The position numbers were made by a program, and so were the translations under genes. Below are positions 6,408 to 9,353 of a stretch of 9,353 nt of DNA, piece after piece. Each line of letters starts with the position of its first letter. Positions within the stretch are counted from its first letter, which is position 1. The notes under the pieces were generated by a model that saw only the letters and a list, made by a program, of their open reading frames with translations, was not told the DNA's origin and ran no database searches. The DNA is from a bacterium (lineage in GTDB: Bacteria > Zixibacteria > MSB-5A5 > GN15 > FEB-12), in assembly GCA_030640905.1 (NCBI GenBank), contig DAOWIM010000199.1:1-9353 (forward strand), in the 5' to 3' direction.

Positions 6408-7649
6408 ATGAGATACTACAGGATAGTTATTACTATTATCGCGTTGGCCGCACTGGCCATACCTACACTCATGGCAGCGGACAACAGCGATCGCATTTAT
6501 GGACGAATCATAACTGTCGATGGCGAAGAATTTGAAGGCTTGATTCGCTGGGACAAGAACGAAGGCAGTTGGGTTGATGTGCTCAACGGCAACAAGGAGA
6601 TTCCCAAGAAATTCCGCCGCAAGGCCAAGAGGGAGAGTCGACGGAAGTACAAGGAGTCGATCAGGCTCTTTGGTCTCAGGATAGGTGGCTCTAGTTTCCG
6701 CTGGGATGGTAATGTTGCCCAGTCCGGTATACGCTTCGGTCATATCAAGTCGCTTGAGGTTATCGATGACGATGCCGCCTTGATCGTGACTCAATCGGGT
6801 CTCGAAGTCGAACTGGAGGGCGGTTCTACCGATATCGGTACAGGCATTCGAGAGATTGTTATTGAAGACAGGGATGAGGGTGAGATCGAACTGGATTGGG
6901 ACGATATCGAAAAAATCGAATTCATGGGTGCCCGGACCAACGAGGAATCGATCTACGGTGAGCGACTCTATGGTACGCTACTGACTCGGCGAGGCGAGGA
7001 ATACTCCGGTGCTGTCTGCTGGGATGTTGATGAGCTTTTCCCCGTTGATATTCTTGATGGCGATGGCAAGCGGCGTAGCCGCAAAGTGAAGTTTGGTAAA
7101 ATTGCCTCAATAGAGAGATACAGTTCAAGTGCCGCCAAGGTTGTTCTCAAGAACGGTGATGAACAAATCCTGCGTGGAACCAACGATGTGGACGACAGCA
7201 ACCGAGGCATTGTGATCTCCGATCCGGGATTTGGCCAGGTCAAGGTTTACTGGGATGAGTTCGACCGTCTTGATTTCACCGGTCCTGTTTCCGTTGCGAG
7301 TTATGATGATTTCGACGGCGGTAAGGAATTGCGCGGTACTGTTTATACTGAAGATGGTGAAGAATTTGAGGGTACTATTCGGTGGGACAATGACGAAGAG
7401 TACACCTGGGAGATTCTTGACGGCGAGTATCGTGATGTCGAGTTCGATGTGGAATTCGGCAAGATCCAGCAGATTGAGAAACGCTCGCGTCGCTCGACAG
7501 TTGTTACTGTCTGGGATGGTCGCTCGTTCCGTCTTAGCGGGTCCAATGATGTTGACGATGATAACAAAGGTATCTTCATCATGAGCGACGACGGCGATGA
7601 GGAGATGGTCGAGTGGGAAGATTTCGCAAAGGTCGTGTTCGTCAAGTAA
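6408..7649 (+). CDS. Exported protein of unknown function with three copies of an acidic ~110-residue repeat
   Basis: I do not recognise this family. The 413 residues start at the ATG at 6408, chosen because GGAGG lies at 6398-6402 with five bases of spacing and because it gives a clean signal peptide (MRYYRIVITIIALAALAIP, cut near residue 23 or 24). The mature part is three copies of one unit, at about residues 28-175, 185-293 and 306-413. Each opens with G-x-x-x-T-x-x-G-E-E-x-x-G-x-x-x-W-D (GRIITVDGEEFEGLIRWD in copy 1, GTVYTEDGEEFEGTIRWD in copy 3), then has FGHIKSLE, FGKIASIE or FGKIQQIE, then a G-S/T-x-D turn (GTNDVDDSNRGIVISD in copy 2), and closes with W-D/E-D/E-hydrophobic-x-x-hydrophobic-x-F. 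Copy 1 carries an extra basic segment at about 67-107. The alternation of beta-prone and acidic turns suggests an all-beta extracellular or periplasmic protein. There is no T9SS domain, membrane anchor or enzyme motif. It follows the T9SS-signal gene by 125 bases but may have its own promoter. Confidence 0.88.
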   Translation: MRYYRIVITIIALAALAIPTLMAADNSDRIYGRIITVDGEEFEGLIRWDKNEGSWVDVLNGNKEIPKKFRRKAKRESRRKYKESIRLFGLRIGGSSFRWDGNVAQSGIRFGHIKSLEVIDDDAALIVTQSGLEVELEGGSTDIGTGIREIVIEDRDEGEIELDWDDIEKIEFMGARTNEESIYGERLYGTLLTRRGEEYSGAVCWDVDELFPVDILDGDGKRRSRKVKFGKIASIERYSSSAAKVVLKNGDEQILRGTNDVDDSNRGIVISDPGFGQVKVYWDEFDRLDFTGPVSVASYDDFDGGKELRGTVYTEDGEEFEGTIRWDNDEEYTWEILDGEYRDVEFDVEFGKIQQIEKRSRRSTVVTVWDGRSFRLSGSNDVDDDNKGIFIMSDDGDEEMVEWEDFAKVVFVK

Positions 7650-7715
7650 TTCACCAGTGATCTGACGGACCGAAGCTTTGTAAACGTATAGCAACATGGC
7701 TGACCGGCCTTCTGG

Positions 7716-7750
7716 CGGCAATCGAAGATTCTTCGGTTGCCGTCTTTCTT
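7716..7750 (+). terminator. Intrinsic terminator of the plus-strand block
   Basis: CGGCAATCGAAG (7716-7727) and CTTCGGTTGCCG (7731-7742) form a 12-pair stem with one T-G wobble and an ATT loop, followed by the T-rich tail TCTTTCTT (7743-7750). It lies 66 bases after the stop of the triple-repeat gene, and the T-rich tail is on the plus strand, so it should end transcription arriving from the left. Confidence 0.85.
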
Positions 7751-7784
7751 ATTGCCGGTAGTTCTGGGGTGTCGATTCTCGATC

Positions 7785-7818
7785 AAAAAGAAAGGCGCCC
7801 GCCGGGTGGCGGACGCCT
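7785..7818 (-). terminator. Intrinsic terminator of the minus-strand TPR gene
   Basis: Read on the minus strand, AGGCGTCCGCC (7818-7808) pairs with GGCGGGCGCCT (7803-7793) over 11 positions with one T-G wobble and an ACCC loop, then TTCTTTTT follows (7792-7785). On the plus strand the equivalent wobble position becomes a C-A mismatch and the A-run is upstream, so the element is built for minus-strand transcripts. The stem starts 25 bases after the TPR gene stop. Confidence 0.88.
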
Positions 7819-7843
7819 GAGTAATTCTCTCTAACAGTGTTGC

Positions 7844-8749
7844 TTATTGGAGGTCTTCGTGTTTCTTGCGCTCATGGAGTTCCTTGAGGTGTCCCTCTGC
7901 TGTAGCCAAGTCGCCTTTGGCTCGAGGATATTTCTTTGCCAGGGCAGCGAAGCTTTCCCAGACCTTGATAGCGCTCGCTAGGTTATCAGGGTTGGCCGAT
8001 TCAACCGCAATAGCGTAGTTGTAGCTGGCTTTGTACTTCTTGGGGTTGGCCTTGAGGGCAGCTTTGAATGCCTTGGCAGCCGAATTGAACTTTTCCTGAG
8101 CCTGATAGATTTGCCCCAGATTGAAATGAGCGTTGTAGTAGCTGGATTTCAACTCAATTGATTTCTTCAAACTGGCAATTGCTTTATTAGGCTGTTCGCT
8201 CTTATTGTAGGCCTTACCCAGCATGTAATGGGTCAGATAATCACCGCCGCCGTTGGTGTGGCACTTGTTGATCGTCTCAATCAGCTTCGGATAGTTCTTT
8301 TTGGCGAAGTACACTTTTCCGAGGTCTTTATACAGACCGGCGTTGGTGCCACTGATGGCGATAGCTGCGCTGAAAGCAGCCTCGGCCTCAACATATTTTT
8401 TCAGCTTGTACTCGACTCGCCCCAGATTGGCAAGAGCATCGGCGTTGGCGGGGTCTTTTTCGGTAGCCGCTTTGAAATTGTCCAGAGCGTTTTGGTAGTC
8501 CTTTTGCCCGAAGTATATCGCGCCGAGATTTATATAGGCGTCGACAAACGAATCATCCTCTGTGATCGCGCTCTTATAGGCAGCGATCGCTCCTTCGTTG
8601 TCGCCAGCCTTGTTTGCTTCGATACCGGCATTGTAGTGCTCTTTGGCTTTCTCAGTATCGGACCACGCAGGCAGGGCGGTGACCAGACAGAGTATGGCGA
8701 TGGTGACAACAAATAGTAGTGGCAGTTTCAGGCGCTCTTTTTGGAGCAT
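7844..8749 (-). CDS. Exported tetratricopeptide repeat (TPR) protein
   Basis: A 301-residue protein-protein interaction scaffold, probably periplasmic; the partner is unknown. The N terminus (MLQKERLKLPLLFVVTIAIL) is a basic n-region plus a hydrophobic core, with likely cleavage near ALPAWS, residue 30. Six uninterrupted 34-residue TPR units follow at 35-68, 69-102, 103-136, 137-170, 171-204 and 205-238, each with the expected small residues at positions 8, 20 and 27, as in INLGAIYFGQKDYQNALDNF. A looser seventh unit runs from 239 to about 275, and the tail is charged (HLKELHERKKHEDLQ). Cys21 lies in the hydrophobic core, but the residues before it (AIL) do not make a good lipobox, so I favour a plain signal peptide. 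The ATG is preceded by AAGGA with eight bases of spacing (8758-8762). It lies 61 bases downstream of purE on the same strand, and has its own terminator. Confidence 0.93.
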   Translation of the reverse strand: MLQKERLKLPLLFVVTIAILCLVTALPAWSDTEKAKEHYNAGIEANKAGDNEGAIAAYKSAITEDDSFVDAYINLGAIYFGQKDYQNALDNFKAATEKDPANADALANLGRVEYKLKKYVEAEAAFSAAIAISGTNAGLYKDLGKVYFAKKNYPKLIETINKCHTNGGGDYLTHYMLGKAYNKSEQPNKAIASLKKSIELKSSYYNAHFNLGQIYQAQEKFNSAAKAFKAALKANPKKYKASYNYAIAVESANPDNLASAIKVWESFAALAKKYPRAKGDLATAEGHLKELHERKKHEDLQ

Positions 8750-8786
8750 AACTTTTTCCTTTCCTCTTTCTATGTTCTACAAACTG

Positions 8787-8816
8787 ATTACACTTTTAGA
8801 TCCAGACGGTTTACAA
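8787..8816 (-). promoter_or_regulatory. Weak candidate promoter for the TPR gene
   Basis: On the minus strand TTGTAA (8816-8811) and TGTAAT (8792-8787) are separated by 18 bases and match four and five of six consensus positions. The -35 box would overlap the last codons of purE. It would let the TPR gene be expressed apart from the purine genes, but read-through from purE is equally possible because no terminator lies between them. Confidence 0.25.
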
Positions 8817-9260
8817 TGACTGGCGATAGCTGGTGAGAGCGTCCTTTACGTCGGAATGGCTGAGGGCGAGAATTCGGGCGGCCAGAACAGCGGCGTTTTT
8901 GGCTCCGGGTTTGCCGATAGCAACCGCCGCAACCGGTATCCCCGGTGGCATTTGCGTCACCGACATCAGAGCATCAAGGCCACCGACCGTAGCTGGGAGC
9001 GGGACTCCTATCACCGGCAGGTTTGTGTGGGCCGCGACTACTCCGGGGAGAGCTGCAGCCATTCCGGCCATAGCGATGACTGTCTCAAATCCGTTGCTTT
9101 CGGCTTCGGAGGCCAATTTGGCAGTACGCTCAGGGTGACGATGAGCCGAAGAAATTTCCACCGATGCTTCGATCCCAAATTTTCCCAAAAGCTCATGACA
9201 AATCGTCGCATATTCTTCATCCGATTTGGAGCCTATCATTATCAGTACCTTAACAGCCAT
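8811..9260 (-). CDS. purE: N5-carboxyaminoimidazole ribonucleotide mutase PurE
   Basis: A cytoplasmic enzyme of de novo purine synthesis that moves the carboxylate of N5-CAIR (made by PurK) to carbon 4, giving CAIR. The 149 residues are close to a compact class I PurE. Visible signatures are GSKSDEEY at 10-17 (phosphate/substrate loop), SAHRHPERT at 38-46 with His40 at the catalytic histidine position, LPVIGVPL, and MPPGIPVAAVAIGKPGAKNAA toward the C terminus. Two departures from the common class I text are seen: SAHRTP reads SAHRHP, and AGGAAHLPGM reads AGMAAALPGV (65-74), losing the usual histidine. The rest lacks the class II (direct AIR carboxylase) patterns, so the mutase is favoured; no purK is in view to confirm it. 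The ATG has a modest AGGT four bases upstream, and purD ends 16 bases before the start, so the two should form an operon. Confidence 0.93.
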   Translation of the reverse strand: MAVKVLIMIGSKSDEEYATICHELLGKFGIEASVEISSAHRHPERTAKLASEAESNGFETVIAMAGMAAALPGVVAAHTNLPVIGVPLPATVGGLDALMSVTQMPPGIPVAAVAIGKPGAKNAAVLAARILALSHSDVKDALTSYRQSL

Positions 9261-9276
9261 CTTTACCTACCCGAAA

Positions 9277-9353
9277 TCAGGTTATTTGTTTGCCCGCTCG
9301 AAAACCAATGTCCCGGCGGTACGAAGCGCCCTGAAACCGTATCTTGCTGACCA
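9277..9353 (-). CDS. purD: Phosphoribosylamine-glycine ligase PurD, C-terminal end (partial)
   Basis: Only the last 24 codons are in the window, running in from the right edge to a TGA at 9279-9277. The peptide includes IRFQGASYRRDIGFRAG, which matches the conserved C-terminal motif of PurD (I-x-F-x-G-x-x-Y-R-x-D-I-G-x-R-A). PurD joins phosphoribosylamine and glycine using ATP to make glycinamide ribonucleotide, the second step of de novo purine synthesis. Two other minus-strand frames are also open over this short stretch, but only this one carries a known motif, and its position 16 bases before purE fits a purine operon. The remainder of the gene is outside the window. Confidence 0.85.
   Translation of the reverse strand, partial: VSKIRFQGASYRRDIGFRAGKQIT

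Noticed and set aside
7125..7721. Minus-strand open frame of 198 codons opposite the triple-repeat gene
   Set aside because: It is antisense to a gene with signal peptide, ribosome site and internal repeats, and it would start inside the plus-strand terminator stem.
8686..8695. Possible lipobox at Cys21 of the TPR protein
   Set aside because: The residues before the cysteine are Ala-Ile-Leu; a lipobox needs a small residue just before the cysteine, and the hydrophobic stretch continues past it.
8228..8716. Plus-strand open frame of 162 codons opposite the TPR gene
   Set aside because: The minus strand holds a regular 34-residue TPR array with signal peptide; the plus frame has no motif and is a shadow.
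1..9353. Mobile element, CRISPR array, tRNA/rRNA gene, or defence island
   Set aside because: No transposase, integrase, target-site repeats, regularly spaced repeats or RNA-gene signatures were seen; the intergenic gaps are all under 210 bases.

Overview
The window looks like ordinary chromosome from a Gram-negative-type bacterium of the Fibrobacterota–Chlorobiota–Bacteroidota (FCB) superphylum or a nearby candidate phylum. Three features point there: a secreted protein ending in a type IX secretion (T9SS) type A sorting domain with the YPNPFNPSTTI signature; a tiny lysine/arginine-rich AURKAIP1/COX24-like protein beginning MPSGKKRKR, a form I associate with that group; and a MltD-like LysM transglycosylase. 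The genus cannot be fixed from this sequence. I see no mobile element, CRISPR array, tRNA or rRNA gene, and no obvious defence or biosynthetic cluster.

Layout, plus strand. Bases 1-1724 hold the 3' part of a lytic transglycosylase with four LysM modules; its N terminus lies off the left edge. After 13 bases comes a short-form signal peptide peptidase SppA (1738-2640), probably co-transcribed. A 190-base leader precedes an HU/IHF-family gene (2831-3115). It is followed 23 bases later by a 30-codon gene (3139-3231) for a bS22/mS38-like small ribosomal protein, then a long hairpin. Next is a secreted protein of about 949 residues (3433-6282): signal peptide, seven-bladed beta-propeller, three BACON-like modules, a cohesin-like module and the T9SS C-terminal domain. 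A candidate promoter then leads into an exported protein of unknown function made of three copies of one acidic repeat (6408-7649).

Layout, minus strand. Two back-to-back intrinsic terminators (7716-7818) separate the convergent blocks. Reading leftward from the right edge are the last 24 codons of purD (9277-9353), then purE (8811-9260), then an exported seven-TPR protein (7844-8749).

Functional reading. The left block serves the envelope (murein cleavage, removal of signal peptides). HU plus the bS22-like protein is a nucleoid/ribosome housekeeping pair. The middle two genes encode exported proteins of unknown role. The right block covers two de novo purine steps, glycinamide ribonucleotide synthesis and the N5-CAIR mutase step. 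I found no clearly new multi-gene system. The most noteworthy items are the 30-residue gene, the closed architecture of the propeller protein, and the unrecognised triple-repeat protein.
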